64,000 nt of DNA, from positions 5,518,001-5,582,000 of the forward strand of contig NZ_JBFOHP010000002.1 of the NCBI RefSeq assembly GCF_040907265.1, in the 5' to 3' direction. Below, piece by piece: positions 54,464 through 63,715 of the stretch. The translations under genes and the position numbers were made by a program. Below the pieces are notes generated by a model, which saw only the letters and a list, made by a program, of their open reading frames with translations, searched no databases and was not told the origin of the DNA. This DNA is from Streptomyces sclerotialus. Lineage in GTDB: Bacteria > Actinomycetota > Actinomycetes > Streptomycetales > Streptomycetaceae. Every line of letters begins with the position of its first letter. The first letter of the stretch is position 1.

Positions 54464-55921
54464 TCACCGGTCGAGGGCGGCCCGCATCACCTCGCGTGCG
54501 ATCGGTGCCGCGTTGCCGCCGCCGCTGATGTCGGCGCGGTCCGCCGACGCGTCCTCGACGACGACGGCCACCGCGACGGCGGGCTCCTCGGCGCCGTCGG
54601 CCTGCGCCCAGGAGAGGAACCAGGCGTACGGAGTGCCGGAGTTGCCGACGCCGTGCTGGGCGGTGCCGGTCTTGCCGCCGACCGTCGCGCCGGGGATCGC
54701 CGCCTTCGTGCCGGTGCCCTTGGTGACCACGTCGGTCATCAGCTCGCGCAGCTGCCGTGCGGTGTCCTCGCTCATCGCGCGGTGCAGGCGGCGCGGGCGG
54801 GTGTGCGCGAGGGTGTTGCCGCGCGCGTCGGTCAGCCGGTTCACCAGGTAAGGGCGCCGCAGGTCACCGTCGTTGGCGACCGCGGCGGCCACCATCGCCA
54901 TCTGCAGCGGGGTGGCGGCCGTGTCGTACTGGCCGATCGAGGAGAGCGCGAGCTGCGCGTCGTTCATGTCGGTGTCGAAGGTGCTCCCGGCCACCCGGGA
55001 CGGGATCATCAGCCCGTCGTCGTTGAAGCCGAACTTCTCGGCCGTGTCCGCCATTGCGTCCAGGCCGACGTCCACGCCGAGGTGCGCGAAGACGGTGTTG
55101 CAGGAGACCTCGAAGGCGTGCCGGAGGGTGGCGTCCTCGCAGCCGTCCGCCTCGTTGGTGAGCCGGGTGGACGTGCCGGGCAGGGGGTACGGGCTCGGCG
55201 TGTCCGTGGCCGCGTCCGGGTCGTCCACCACGCCGTGTTCGAGCGCGGCCGCCGCGGTGACGACCTTGAACGTCGAGCCCGGCGGATAGGTCTGCCGCAG
55301 CGCCCGGTTCAGCATCGGGCGGTCGGCGGCCGCGTTCAGCCGCGCCCAGGCGTCGGTGGTGGCGGAGCCGCTGCCGGACAGCTCGCCCGGGTCGTACGAG
55401 GGCGTGCTGACCAGGGCGAGGATCTTTCCGGTCGACGGTTCCACGGCGGCCACGGCGCCCTTCTTCCCGCCCAGGCCCTCGTACGCGGCCCGCTGCAGCG
55501 CCGGGTCGATGGTGGTCACCACATCGCCGCCGGGCTGCTGTTCGCGGGTGAGCGCGGTCCACAGCGGGAACGGCGCGAGCCGGGCGTCGGTGCCGGAGAG
55601 GATGCCGTCCTCGGCGTTCTCCAGGAGGGAGGTGCCGTAGATCTGCGAGGCGTAGCCGGTGACCGGCGCGTACAGCGGGCCCTGGGTGTACGTACGGGCG
55701 TACCGCAGCGAGCCGCCGCTCTCCCGGGAGCCGGTCACGGACCGGCCGCCGACGACGATGCCGCCCCGCGGCTGGTCGTACCGCAGGAGGTCGGCCCGGC
55801 GGTTGGCGGGGTTGTGCGCGTACTCGTCGGCGTCGAGGAGCTGTACGCGCGCGCCGTTCAGGAGCAGCAGGACCAGGAGGAGGAGACAGAACGCCGAGGT
55901 GCGGCGGATGTGGCGGATCAC
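54464..55921 (-). CDS. Class B penicillin-binding protein (PbpA/FtsI-type transpeptidase)
   Basis: A 485-residue transpeptidase. One N-terminal membrane anchor (RTSAFCLLLLVLLLLNGA) is followed by a dimerisation domain and a transpeptidase domain with SxxK STFK at residues 216-219, SxN SCN at 273-275 and KTG at 417-419. The start is GTG 55921: GGAGG lies nine bases upstream and the length then equals typical PbpA; a longer frame to 56071 would overlap the upstream gene by 116 bases. It is cotranscribed with the FtsW/RodA-type gene 34 bases upstream, the standard SEDS-bPBP pairing for septal or wall synthesis. This pair is probably an accessory copy. Confidence 0.95.
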   Translation of the reverse strand: MIRHIRRTSAFCLLLLVLLLLNGARVQLLDADEYAHNPANRRADLLRYDQPRGGIVVGGRSVTGSRESGGSLRYARTYTQGPLYAPVTGYASQIYGTSLLENAEDGILSGTDARLAPFPLWTALTREQQPGGDVVTTIDPALQRAAYEGLGGKKGAVAAVEPSTGKILALVSTPSYDPGELSGSGSATTDAWARLNAAADRPMLNRALRQTYPPGSTFKVVTAAAALEHGVVDDPDAATDTPSPYPLPGTSTRLTNEADGCEDATLRHAFEVSCNTVFAHLGVDVGLDAMADTAEKFGFNDDGLMIPSRVAGSTFDTDMNDAQLALSSIGQYDTAATPLQMAMVAAAVANDGDLRRPYLVNRLTDARGNTLAHTRPRRLHRAMSEDTARQLRELMTDVVTKGTGTKAAIPGATVGGKTGTAQHGVGNSGTPYAWFLSWAQADGAEEPAVAVAVVVEDASADRADISGGGNAAPIAREVMRAALDR

Positions 55922-55955
55922 CGTGTGCGGCCTCCGTTCCGGTGGCTGGGGAGGT

Positions 55956-57494
55956 TCACCGGGCGCCTCCGTTCCGGCGGGCGCGCCGCCTGCCGCGCCT
56001 TCGGCCGGGCCGGTTGCGGGGCCCGTCGCCGGGCCGTCCGTCACGCGCTCCGGCGTCCTCGCCGGGGGCACGGCCGTGGCCGGGCGGACCGTCGTCCCCG
56101 TCGGCCCCCGCCTCCGGTACCACCACCCGTGCGATCACTCCCGTGTCCGCGCGGGCCGGGCGGGGGCGCCGGGCGCGGTCGCTGATGCGGACCAGCAGTG
56201 CGATCATGATCCAGTTGGTGACGACGGAGGAGCCGCCCTGGGCCAGGAACGGCATCGCCATACCGGTCAGCGGGATCAGCCCCATCACCCCGCCGGCGAT
56301 CACGAACACCTGGATGGCCAGGAGCGAGGAGAGGCCGACCGCGAGCAGCCGGCCGAACGGCTCGCGGAGCGCCAGGCCCGCGCGGTAGCCGCGGGCGACC
56401 AGCAGCGTGTAGAGGAGGAAGAGCGCGGTGAGGCCGGTGTGGCCGAGCTCCTCACCCGCCGTGGCCAGGATGAAGTCCGACTTCATGGCGAAGCCGATGA
56501 GCGCGGAGTGGCCCTGGCCGAGCCCGGTGCCGAGCATGCCGCCCGCGCCGAAGGCGAACAGCGACAGGGCGAGCTGGCTCGCGCCCTCGCCCCGCTCGAT
56601 GCTCGCGAACGGGTGCAGCCAGTCCGCGACCCGGCTGTGCACGTGCGGTTCGAGGCTGCCGACGACCGCCGCGCCGACCGCGGCGAGCAGCAGCCCGACG
56701 GCGATCCAGCCGGTGCGCCCGGTGGCCGCGTACAGCAGGACGACGAAGACGCCGAAGAAGAGCAGTGAGGTGCCCAGGTCCCGTTCCAGGACCAGGACGG
56801 CCACGCTGACCAGCCAGATCGCGACGATGGGGCCGAGCACCCGGCCGGTGGGGAACTGGAGCCGCCACAGCCGGCGGCCGGTGTACGCGAGCCCGTGCCG
56901 GTTCGCGGCGAGGTAGGCCGCGAAGAAGACGCTGATCAGGATCTTCGCGAACTCGCCGGGCTGGATGGAGAACCCGGCGAACCGGATCCAGATCTTCGCG
57001 CCGTTGACCGCGGGGAAGAGGATCGGCACGACCATCAGGACGAGCGCGGCGGCGGCGCTGAGGTAGGCGTACCGCTGCAGCACCCGGTGGTCCCGCAGCA
57101 GCGCCACCACGCCGATGAAGAGCGCCACGCCGAGCGCGGACCAGATCAGCTGGGTGGGGGCCGCCTCGTCCTTCGGGGTCTCCTGGTCGAGCCGGAAGAT
57201 CAGGACCAGGCCGAGGCCGTTGAGCAGGACCGCGATCGGCAGCAGCAGCGGGTCGGCGTACGGCGCGCGGAACCGTACGGCGAGATGGCCGAGAAGCGCC
57301 AGGACGGCCAGGCCCGCGCCGTAGCTCGCGGCGCCGGCCGGGACGGTGCCGTGCCGGGCGAGGCCGACCTCGACGTAACCGTAGACGCTGATCAGAACGG
57401 CGGCGGCGAGCAGCAGCAGTTCGGTCCCGCGGCGCCTGGGCAGCCGGATACCTGGGGGAGGGGCGTCCGCCGTCGCGGCCGTGGTCGCGGTCAT
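55956..57494 (-). CDS. FtsW/RodA/SpoVE-family (SEDS) peptidoglycan polymerase
   Basis: A 512-residue polytopic protein with about 10-12 membrane helices. SEDS landmarks are AKIWIRFAGFSIQPGEFAKILISVFFAAYLA, ERDLGTSLLFFGVFVVLLY, ATAGEELGHTGLTALFLLYTLLV and GLIPLTGMAMPFLAQGGSSV. These proteins polymerise lipid II glycan strands with a class B PBP. The C-terminal 70 residues are a disordered Gly/Asp/Arg-rich tail. The start at ATG 57494 is used; a TTG nine bases upstream has no better site. It is first in the two-gene operon. Confidence 0.95.
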   Translation of the reverse strand: MTATTAATADAPPPGIRLPRRRGTELLLLAAAVLISVYGYVEVGLARHGTVPAGAASYGAGLAVLALLGHLAVRFRAPYADPLLLPIAVLLNGLGLVLIFRLDQETPKDEAAPTQLIWSALGVALFIGVVALLRDHRVLQRYAYLSAAAALVLMVVPILFPAVNGAKIWIRFAGFSIQPGEFAKILISVFFAAYLAANRHGLAYTGRRLWRLQFPTGRVLGPIVAIWLVSVAVLVLERDLGTSLLFFGVFVVLLYAATGRTGWIAVGLLLAAVGAAVVGSLEPHVHSRVADWLHPFASIERGEGASQLALSLFAFGAGGMLGTGLGQGHSALIGFAMKSDFILATAGEELGHTGLTALFLLYTLLVARGYRAGLALREPFGRLLAVGLSSLLAIQVFVIAGGVMGLIPLTGMAMPFLAQGGSSVVTNWIMIALLVRISDRARRPRPARADTGVIARVVVPEAGADGDDGPPGHGRAPGEDAGARDGRPGDGPRNRPGRRRGRRRARRNGGAR

Positions 57495-57796
57495 GTCAGG
57501 CAAAGTAGCAAGAGGCCGGGCGTATGCCGCCGAGGGTGATCATGATCAGGCCCTTGTGCCGCGGATGTGCCGATACGTGGCGGACGCGCCGCCGGCGGGG
57601 CTGCGGCGGGGGGCTGCTGTCGATGTGCTGCTGCCGATGTGCCGCGGGATTCCATCGGTGCGCGGGACGCCGGGGGCAAGCGGGGGGAAACGGTGGCCGA
57701 TGGGGGCGCACCTCACGTAACAGACGTTCATCTTGTTATCACTTCGCCACCAGGTCGCTTGGTCAGCACGGGTATCGGCCAGGCAGTATTGCGGGC
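57495..57796. other. 302-base divergent intergenic region
   Basis: No gene is visible. It must hold promoters for the SEDS-PBP operon and the P450 gene, but no clear -35/-10 pair or operator was identified. It marks the probable left edge of the metabolite gene cluster. Confidence 0.5.
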
Positions 57797-59083
57797 ATGA
57801 CCAAAATCCGCTCGGGCGTCACCGCTTGGCTGGCCCGCAGATATCTCGCGCGGACTCAGAAAAAGGGCTTCGATCTGTCTCGTATGCCCTTCTTGCCCGA
57901 GTCCACTCTCATGCCGCTGCGTCGCCACGGCCTTGACCCGGTGGCCGACTTGTCGGAATTGCGGCAGAAGTCGCCGGTGAGTGTGCTTCCCGTGCCGCTC
58001 GCCTCCAACGTGTGGCTGGTCACCGGCTACGACGAGGTGAAGGAGGTGCTGGGCAAGGCGAAGGCCTTCAGCAGCGATTACACCAACCTCGTCGGCAACG
58101 CCGGCGCCGACGCCGGGAAGAACCCCGGCGGCCTGGGCTTCGCCGACCCGCCGGACCACACCCGGCTGCGCCGGCTGCTGACCCCCGAATTCACCATGCG
58201 CCGGCTCGGCCGGCTCACTCCGCGCATCCACGAGATCGTCGAGGACCGGCTGACGGAGATGGAGCGCCTGGGGCGCTCGGGGGAGCCCGTCGACATCGTC
58301 CACACCTTCGCCCTGCCCATTCCGTCCCTCGTCATCTGCGAACTGCTGGGAGTTCCCTACGAGGACCGCGCGGACTTCGAGCGGCTGAGCGCGGCCCGCT
58401 TCGACCTTTTCGGCGGCGCGAGTGCCTCGTTCGGTGCCATATCGGAATCGCTCGCCTATTTCCAGGAGATCGTCAAGAAGGAGCGCAAGGATCCCGGTGA
58501 CGGCCTGCTCGGCCAGATCGTCCGGGACCACGGCGACACCGTCACCGACGACGAGCTGGCCGGACTGGCCGACGGCGTACTCACCGGCGGCTTCGAGACC
58601 ACCGCGAGCATGCTGGCGCTCGGCGCCCTCGTCCTGCTGCGCGACCCGGACCACTTCGCCGCGCTGAAGGACGGCGACGACGCCGCCGACCGCTACGTCG
58701 AGGAATTGCTGCGCTATCTCACCGTCGTGCAGGTCGCCTTTCCCCGGTTCGCCCGGGAGGAGGTGGAGATCGGCGGGGTCCGCATCGCCGAGGGCGACGT
58801 CGTACTGTGCTCGCTCAGCGGCGCCGACCGGGACGGAAAGCTCGGCCCGGACATGGAACAGTTCGATCCGAACCGCAAGGTCCCCTCACATCTCGCATTC
58901 GGTTACGGAATCCACCGCTGCGTCGGCGCCGAGCTGGCCCGAATGGAACTCCGCGCCGCTTATCCGGCACTGGTCCGCAGATTCCCGAACATGCGCCTCG
59001 CCGTTCCGGAACAGGAACTGGCGTTCCGCAAGCTGTCCATCGTCTACGGGGTCGAGTCACTGCCGGTACGGCTGCACGGCTGA
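57797..59083 (+). CDS. Cytochrome P450
   Basis: A 428-residue bacterial class I P450. The I-helix reads GGFETTAS (264-271) with Glu in place of the common Asp before the Thr pair. ExxR is in EELLR (Glu303, Arg306). The haem loop FGYGIHRCVGAELARMEL has the Cys ligand at 375. The helix-C region PPDHTRLRRLLTPEFT is intact. The start at ATG 57797 has only a weak ribosome site. It needs ferredoxin and reductase partners encoded elsewhere. Neighbouring ACP and KAS III genes suggest an oxidative tailoring role, and an ACP-bound substrate is possible but not shown. Confidence 0.95.
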   Translation: MTKIRSGVTAWLARRYLARTQKKGFDLSRMPFLPESTLMPLRRHGLDPVADLSELRQKSPVSVLPVPLASNVWLVTGYDEVKEVLGKAKAFSSDYTNLVGNAGADAGKNPGGLGFADPPDHTRLRRLLTPEFTMRRLGRLTPRIHEIVEDRLTEMERLGRSGEPVDIVHTFALPIPSLVICELLGVPYEDRADFERLSAARFDLFGGASASFGAISESLAYFQEIVKKERKDPGDGLLGQIVRDHGDTVTDDELAGLADGVLTGGFETTASMLALGALVLLRDPDHFAALKDGDDAADRYVEELLRYLTVVQVAFPRFAREEVEIGGVRIAEGDVVLCSLSGADRDGKLGPDMEQFDPNRKVPSHLAFGYGIHRCVGAELARMELRAAYPALVRRFPNMRLAVPEQELAFRKLSIVYGVESLPVRLHG

Positions 59084-59103
59084 CTCCCCGCCCCCTCAGC
59101 AAG

Positions 59104-59151
59104 CCCCTGAGACCGGGTGGCTCGACCGGCCGAACCACCCGGCCTCAGGGG
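59104..59151. terminator. Hairpin terminator between the P450 and ACP genes
   Basis: The arms 59104-59120 and 59135-59151 pair over 17 bases with one mismatch and a 14-base loop. It separates the convergent P450 and ACP transcripts and can serve both. Confidence 0.85.
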
Positions 59152-59252
59152 TACCTGGGGAAGCGCCCTGGGGTCGGCCGATCCATCGAAGCAACGTGAC
59201 GATGCCGGGGTCTGTCCACTTTCGCCCCGGCAGGGACTGCCGGGGCCGGGTG

Positions 59253-59483
59253 TCAGGCCTTCGCGCTTCGCTCGTCCATGAGGCGGGCGATGTCCGAGAG
59301 CGTGGCACTCTCGAGCAGCTCGTCGTCACTTATCTCAATGCCGAGTCGCTTGCTGAGCAGCATGGACAGCTCCACCATGGCCAGCGAATCCAGCCCGGCC
59401 TCCTCGCGGCCGGCTTCCGGCCGCACGTCGCCCTCCGTCAGCTGCAATTCTTCGATCAGGATGGTTTTGAGGGCCTCGTACAC
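59253..59483 (-). CDS. Acyl/peptidyl carrier protein
   Basis: A 76-residue carrier protein with the phosphopantetheine site Ser33 in EEAGLDSLAMVEL, helix I ALKTILIEELQL and helix III region ISDDELLESATLSDIARLMDERS. The start is GTG 59483 with GAGGAG five bases upstream. It is a stand-alone ACP, not a module domain. It lies 163 bases downstream of the KAS III gene on the same strand, so both may be one transcript: the KAS III would load or elongate a chain on this carrier. Confidence 0.94.
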   Translation of the reverse strand: MYEALKTILIEELQLTEGDVRPEAGREEAGLDSLAMVELSMLLSKRLGIEISDDELLESATLSDIARLMDERSAKA

Positions 59484-59646
59484 GGCTTCTCCTCGTAGGT
59501 AGGGACATGGGCATGCCATTAGTGGCGTGGCGCCCCGGCAGGGGGCCGACTCGGGTGCTCGTGTCTGGAAGGTTTGGACGGCCGGCGTCGCAGTAGGGGT
59601 GCCTGACGTCGCGCCTCCCCTCAGGGCCGGTGGACCCCGGCATGCA

Positions 59647-60681
59647 TCAGTGGTCGAAAAGCTCCAGCCCGGGCCAGAGGACCGTTGCGGCGCCCCACGT
59701 CAAACCGCCCCCGAAGGCTGTGAGCAGAACCCGGTGCCCCGGCGCCAGGGAGCCGTCGGCCGCCGCCTGCGCCAACAGGATGGGTACTGACGCGCCCGCG
59801 GTGTTGCCCACCTGCTCGATGTTCTGTGCCCGACGGTCTGCGGGAAGGCCGAGCTCGGAGGCGACAGCCGCAGTGATCCGGGCATTGGCCTGGTGCGCGA
59901 CCAGCCGGTCGACCTCGTCCATCCGCCACCCGGCGGCTTCCGTAGCGGTGATCGCTGCCGCGCTCATCCGCTCCACCGCGTGGCGGAACACCTTACGGCC
60001 CTGCATTTGGAAGTACGTCTGTTCCTCCGCGGCCGGCCGGCCCGCCGACCGTTGCCGGGAGCCGCCTGCTTCCACAGCGATCAAATCACTGTGCTCACCG
60101 TCGCTGCCCAGGACGACGCGCCCGATCGCGCCCGGTTCGGAGGCGGATCCGCGGCGCAGCACCATTGCACCGGCACCGTCACCGAAGATCGGAACGGTGG
60201 CACGGTCCTCCGGGTCGAGCAAAGTGGTGAACGTCTCAGCAGCGATGAGCAGTACCCGGTCCGCGAGGCCCGTCGCGATGAAACCGGCGGCCGTCGCCAG
60301 CCCGTACAGGAAACCGGTGCACACCGCGGAAACGTCGAAGGCGGCGATTCCGGTCAACCCCAGCCGTGATGCCACCTCCGGGGCCGTTGCGGGGCAAGGC
60401 CGGTCCGGCGTGGTCGTGGCGAGCACGAGGGCCTGCACGTCACTGCTTCCCGCGGATTTCAGCGCCCGGGCCCCCGCCTCCACCGCCAAGTCGGATGTGG
60501 CCGTACCGGGACCGGCGACATGGCGGGAAGCGATGCCGGTCCTGCTGCGGATCCACTCCTCCGAGGTGTCCAGTCGGGAGCTGAGGTCTGCGTTGGTCAC
60601 CACCTGTGGCGGCAACCAGTGCCCGATGCCGCACATGACCGCGGCGGTGTCCCGCGGGTCGGTCAGCGGTATACCGCCCAT
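59647..60681 (-). CDS. Beta-ketoacyl-ACP synthase III-like enzyme (FabH family)
   Basis: A 344-residue thiolase-fold enzyme. The catalytic triad is Cys121 (DVSAVCTGFLYG), His263 (AHQANARI) and Asn293 (QVGNTAGAS), so it is competent for decarboxylative condensation. The IPIFGDGAGAMVL-like and FGGGLTWGA motifs match FabH. The start at ATG 60681 gives a typical FabH length; GTG 60741 is in frame without a ribosome site. It is not next to the fatty acid synthase genes, so a specialised-metabolism role (starter-unit condensation or acyl transfer) is likelier than primary metabolism. Confidence 0.93.
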   Translation of the reverse strand: MGGIPLTDPRDTAAVMCGIGHWLPPQVVTNADLSSRLDTSEEWIRSRTGIASRHVAGPGTATSDLAVEAGARALKSAGSSDVQALVLATTTPDRPCPATAPEVASRLGLTGIAAFDVSAVCTGFLYGLATAAGFIATGLADRVLLIAAETFTTLLDPEDRATVPIFGDGAGAMVLRRGSASEPGAIGRVVLGSDGEHSDLIAVEAGGSRQRSAGRPAAEEQTYFQMQGRKVFRHAVERMSAAAITATEAAGWRMDEVDRLVAHQANARITAAVASELGLPADRRAQNIEQVGNTAGASVPILLAQAAADGSLAPGHRVLLTAFGGGLTWGAATVLWPGLELFDH

Positions 60682-60914
60682 CAGTGCCAACTCACCGCAG
60701 GACGGCAGGCGCTCCAGGAAATCAGTCGCAAAGTGCTTCACCCCGTTGGTCGTCAGTGATCACGAGCGGCCAGTGTAAGGGGGGAGTCTCGCGAGGTCAC
60801 CAGCCCCGCGAAGGCCGCGGAAGGCCCGTACCGCCGGTGGCGCACGTACCGATCCGGTGTGTAATGACGCCGAATCAAGTAACGGGATCAAGCAGGCTCT
60901 TGGGCGTCACCCTG

Positions 60915-60950
60915 TTGATCTTGGTACGGGTGGTCAGTACCCTCGCCCCA
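60915..60950 (+). promoter_or_regulatory. Promoter for a leaderless dioxygenase mRNA
   Basis: TTGATC (60915-60920), a 17-base spacer and TACCCT (60938-60943) sit so that transcription would begin at or next to the A of ATG 60950. No ribosome site precedes that ATG, which fits a leaderless transcript. Confidence 0.65.
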
Positions 60951-61696
60951 TGACGCTCAAGGCCCTTAGTACCAGTCAGTTCGAAAACTTCGAACGTGAT
61001 GGGTACTGCATAGTCCCGTCCTTCTTGAGTCCGGACGATCTGACCCATGTCAGGAACTACTACGAGCGCGCTGCCGAGGCGCAGTCGTCATCCCGTCCGG
61101 CCCAGGACGCCACGGCGTGGGACCGGGACGGCAGCAGCGCCAATGTCCTCCGCAAGGCTCCGGCGCCCTTGGACAATGACCCCGAATGCCGTCGAATCTT
61201 CACTTCTCCCCGGGTTCTTGATCACGTGGAGGACCTGATCGGCCCCAACATCTACCTGCATTCCTCGAAGCTACTCTTTAAGCCGGCGCGAACCGGTCGT
61301 CGCAAGCCCATGCATCAGGACCTGGCGTACTGGGATGACATGACGGCGCGTCAGGTCACGTTGTGGTGTGCGATCGACCGCGTGACGGCCGAGAGCGGCG
61401 GGATGGAGCTCATCCCGGGCTCGCACAACCGTCAGTTGCAGCAGCACGAGGAGCTGGACGACTGGCAGTTGCGGGAGGACGCGCTGGACCTCAGCCAGGT
61501 GCACGTGCCCGAAATGGAGCCCGGCGACGCGCTCTTCCTGGATGTCCTGACGATTCACGCCAGCGGGCAGAATCGTTCCGACCACGATCGCCTTGCCGCC
61601 GTTGTCAACTACTACTCGCGTCCGAAGAGTGCGGCGCAGAAGTCGCGCTATGGGTCGACCGAACCCCTTCGCGAGCCGCACCACAACATTGCTTAG
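60950..61696 (+). CDS. Phytanoyl-CoA dioxygenase-like Fe(II)/2-oxoglutarate enzyme
   Basis: A 248-residue PhyH-family oxygenase. The facial triad is His122 and Asp124 in HQDLAYW plus His203 in LTIHASGQN, with Arg214 probably holding 2-oxoglutarate. GGMELIPGSHN and the N-terminal FERDGYCIVPSFLS are family landmarks. PhyH enzymes in gene clusters hydroxylate or rearrange small molecules or carrier-bound acids. The start at ATG 60950 is supported by the leaderless promoter. Its stop is immediately followed by the carbamoyltransferase start. Confidence 0.92.
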   Translation: MTLKALSTSQFENFERDGYCIVPSFLSPDDLTHVRNYYERAAEAQSSSRPAQDATAWDRDGSSANVLRKAPAPLDNDPECRRIFTSPRVLDHVEDLIGPNIYLHSSKLLFKPARTGRRKPMHQDLAYWDDMTARQVTLWCAIDRVTAESGGMELIPGSHNRQLQQHEELDDWQLREDALDLSQVHVPEMEPGDALFLDVLTIHASGQNRSDHDRLAAVVNYYSRPKSAAQKSRYGSTEPLREPHHNIA

Positions 61697-63715
61697 GTGG
61701 TCATGTCCTCCATAGTGCCTCAGGCCGGCGAAGACGGCCCTGTCGTCCTCGGGATATCGTGCAGTCACGATGCCTCGGCCTGTTTGCTGCGCGGCGGCGA
61801 GGTCGTCGCCGCCATCCAGCTCGAGCGGCTGACCAGGGTCAAGCACGACGGTCGTCCTTACCTCAATACGCGGGTGGCTGCCGACTACTGTCTGAACGCC
61901 GCTGGAATGACCGGCGATGACGTGGACGTGTTCGCGTTCAACACGCAGAACCTCGTACCCAGTCAGGTGGGGCTCAACTTCCCGTTCGCCGACGAGAGTT
62001 TCGATCTCTTCGACCCGGTGGGTGAACGGTCGGTGTTCGTCTCCCATCACCTGGCTCATGCCTTTGCCACATACTTCTCCGCCCCCTTCGACCGCGCGGC
62101 AGTCTGGGTCGTGGACGGATCCGGCGGGAGCGTGATCGGGGCCGACGACCTTCTCCTGCGCGGTCCCGAACTGGCCGAATACGTGAACACGCCGCTGCCC
62201 ACTCCTCGGCCGCCGTACCACGTCGAGTCTGCCTACGTCTTCGACCGCTCCGGGTATCGCCTGGTGGACCGGACCGTGGCCGCTTCATTCCACCCGATGT
62301 GCGGTTCCTCCTCTCTGGGCGAGACGTACGCGTCGGTCTCCCAGTACGTGTTCGGGGACTGGCAGGAAGGCGGAAAGCTGATGGGCCTCGCACCCTATGG
62401 CGAGGCTTCGAGGTTCGGGGAGAGCCTGCTCGTACAGGACGAAACCGGTAGGTACCGGTTCAGCAGTGAATGGAAGCAGGGCTTGCGCCGTGCGAACAAG
62501 CGCGGCCGACCCATGGAGTACCGAGACCTGGCCGCACGAGTGCAGGCCGATCTCGAGGTGGCGCTGGTCGACCGGGCCTCTCGTGTCCTGGAACGCACCG
62601 GTGAGAGCAACCTCGCCTACGCCGGTGGTGTGGCGCTCAACAGCGTCGCGAATCAGCGCATCGTGTGCGAGTCCGGCGCGCAGCGGTTCTACGCCATGCC
62701 CGCCAGCCACGACGCGGGCATCTCGATCGGTGTGGCGGCAGCCGCGCATTACCTTCTGACCGGAGACGCCAAGGGCGCCCCGATCACCCATGATTTCCTC
62801 GGGAAGCCCTATGCTCCCGAAGAGGTCGATGTGGCTCTGAAGGAGCGGAATGGTTACCTCCGCACCGAGGAATTCGCCCTGGAGCAGATCGTCGACCGAC
62901 TCGAGAGCGGCCAGGTGGTCGGCTGGTTCGAGGGCGGCGCGGAGTTCGGCCCGCGGGCACTCGGCCATCGCTCGATCATGGCGGCCCCCTTTGACCGTGC
63001 CATGTGGGAACACCTCAATCGCTCGATCAAGTACCGCGAGGAATTCCGGCCCTACGCACCGATCGTTCCGATCGAGGACGCCGAGAAGTTCTTCGAGATG
63101 GGTCCGGACCCCGAGAGTCCGTACATGCTGCGGGTGGTACGGGTACGGCCGGAGTGGCGCGATCGGCTGGGCGCCGTCACGCACGTCGACGGAACGGCCC
63201 GCGTGCAGACCGTCGATCGTGTTCGCACTCCGCGGTGGCATGCCCTCCTCACCGCTTTCGGTGCCCGTACCGGTGTCCCGGTCCTGGTCAACACCAGCAT
63301 GAACGTCCGAGGTGAGCCGGTCGTCGAGACACCGGGGCAGGCGATCGACGTGCTGCTGGCCACGCAAATGGACGCGCTCGTGCTCGAGGACCGCGTCGTG
63401 TTCCCGACCGAATGGGCGTCCGATGATCTGGAGGCATACGCGCTGAGCCGTGCACCGGGCGTGGAACTTTCGGCGAGTGCGGGCGAGAGCGGTCCGGAAT
63501 GCCGGCTGACCAGCCGGGCCCGCAGCAGCCTGGTCAAGGAACTTCCGCTGTCCGTCTTCCTGCTGCTGTCGGAGGCCGACGGGGAGACGTCGCTCGGCGA
63601 CCTGCTGAAGCGGCACTGCGTCGAGTCGGTAGAGCGTGCCGAAGCCGTGCGTATCGTCCGTGAGCTGCTCACGGACCGGCTGCTGCTAACCAAGGAAGGG
63701 GGCAGCCGCTCATGA
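61697..63715 (+). CDS. NodU/CmcH-family O-carbamoyltransferase with C-terminal extension
   Basis: A 672-residue carbamoyltransferase. The N-terminal ASKHA-like domain has GISCSHDASACLLRGGEVVAA, HHLAHAFATYF and WVVDGSGGSV. The C-terminal YrdC-like half has FEGGAEFGPRALGHRSIMA, EEFRPYAPIVP and VLVNTSMNVRGEPVV. It transfers carbamoyl from carbamoyl phosphate through an adenylate to a hydroxyl group. The last 70 residues (SVFLLLSEADGETSLGDLL onward) are extra and resemble a small winged-helix or PqqD-like domain. The start is GTG 61697 or ATG 61703, directly after the PhyH gene. Confidence 0.93.
   Translation: MVMSSIVPQAGEDGPVVLGISCSHDASACLLRGGEVVAAIQLERLTRVKHDGRPYLNTRVAADYCLNAAGMTGDDVDVFAFNTQNLVPSQVGLNFPFADESFDLFDPVGERSVFVSHHLAHAFATYFSAPFDRAAVWVVDGSGGSVIGADDLLLRGPELAEYVNTPLPTPRPPYHVESAYVFDRSGYRLVDRTVAASFHPMCGSSSLGETYASVSQYVFGDWQEGGKLMGLAPYGEASRFGESLLVQDETGRYRFSSEWKQGLRRANKRGRPMEYRDLAARVQADLEVALVDRASRVLERTGESNLAYAGGVALNSVANQRIVCESGAQRFYAMPASHDAGISIGVAAAAHYLLTGDAKGAPITHDFLGKPYAPEEVDVALKERNGYLRTEEFALEQIVDRLESGQVVGWFEGGAEFGPRALGHRSIMAAPFDRAMWEHLNRSIKYREEFRPYAPIVPIEDAEKFFEMGPDPESPYMLRVVRVRPEWRDRLGAVTHVDGTARVQTVDRVRTPRWHALLTAFGARTGVPVLVNTSMNVRGEPVVETPGQAIDVLLATQMDALVLEDRVVFPTEWASDDLEAYALSRAPGVELSASAGESGPECRLTSRARSSLVKELPLSVFLLLSEADGETSLGDLLKRHCVESVERAEAVRIVRELLTDRLLLTKEGGSRS

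Noticed and set aside
55922..56071. N-terminal extension of the PBP to GTG 56071
   Set aside because: It would overlap the SEDS gene by 116 bases, is Pro/Gly/Ala-rich and lacks a ribosome site, while GTG 55921 has GGAGG and leads straight into the membrane anchor.
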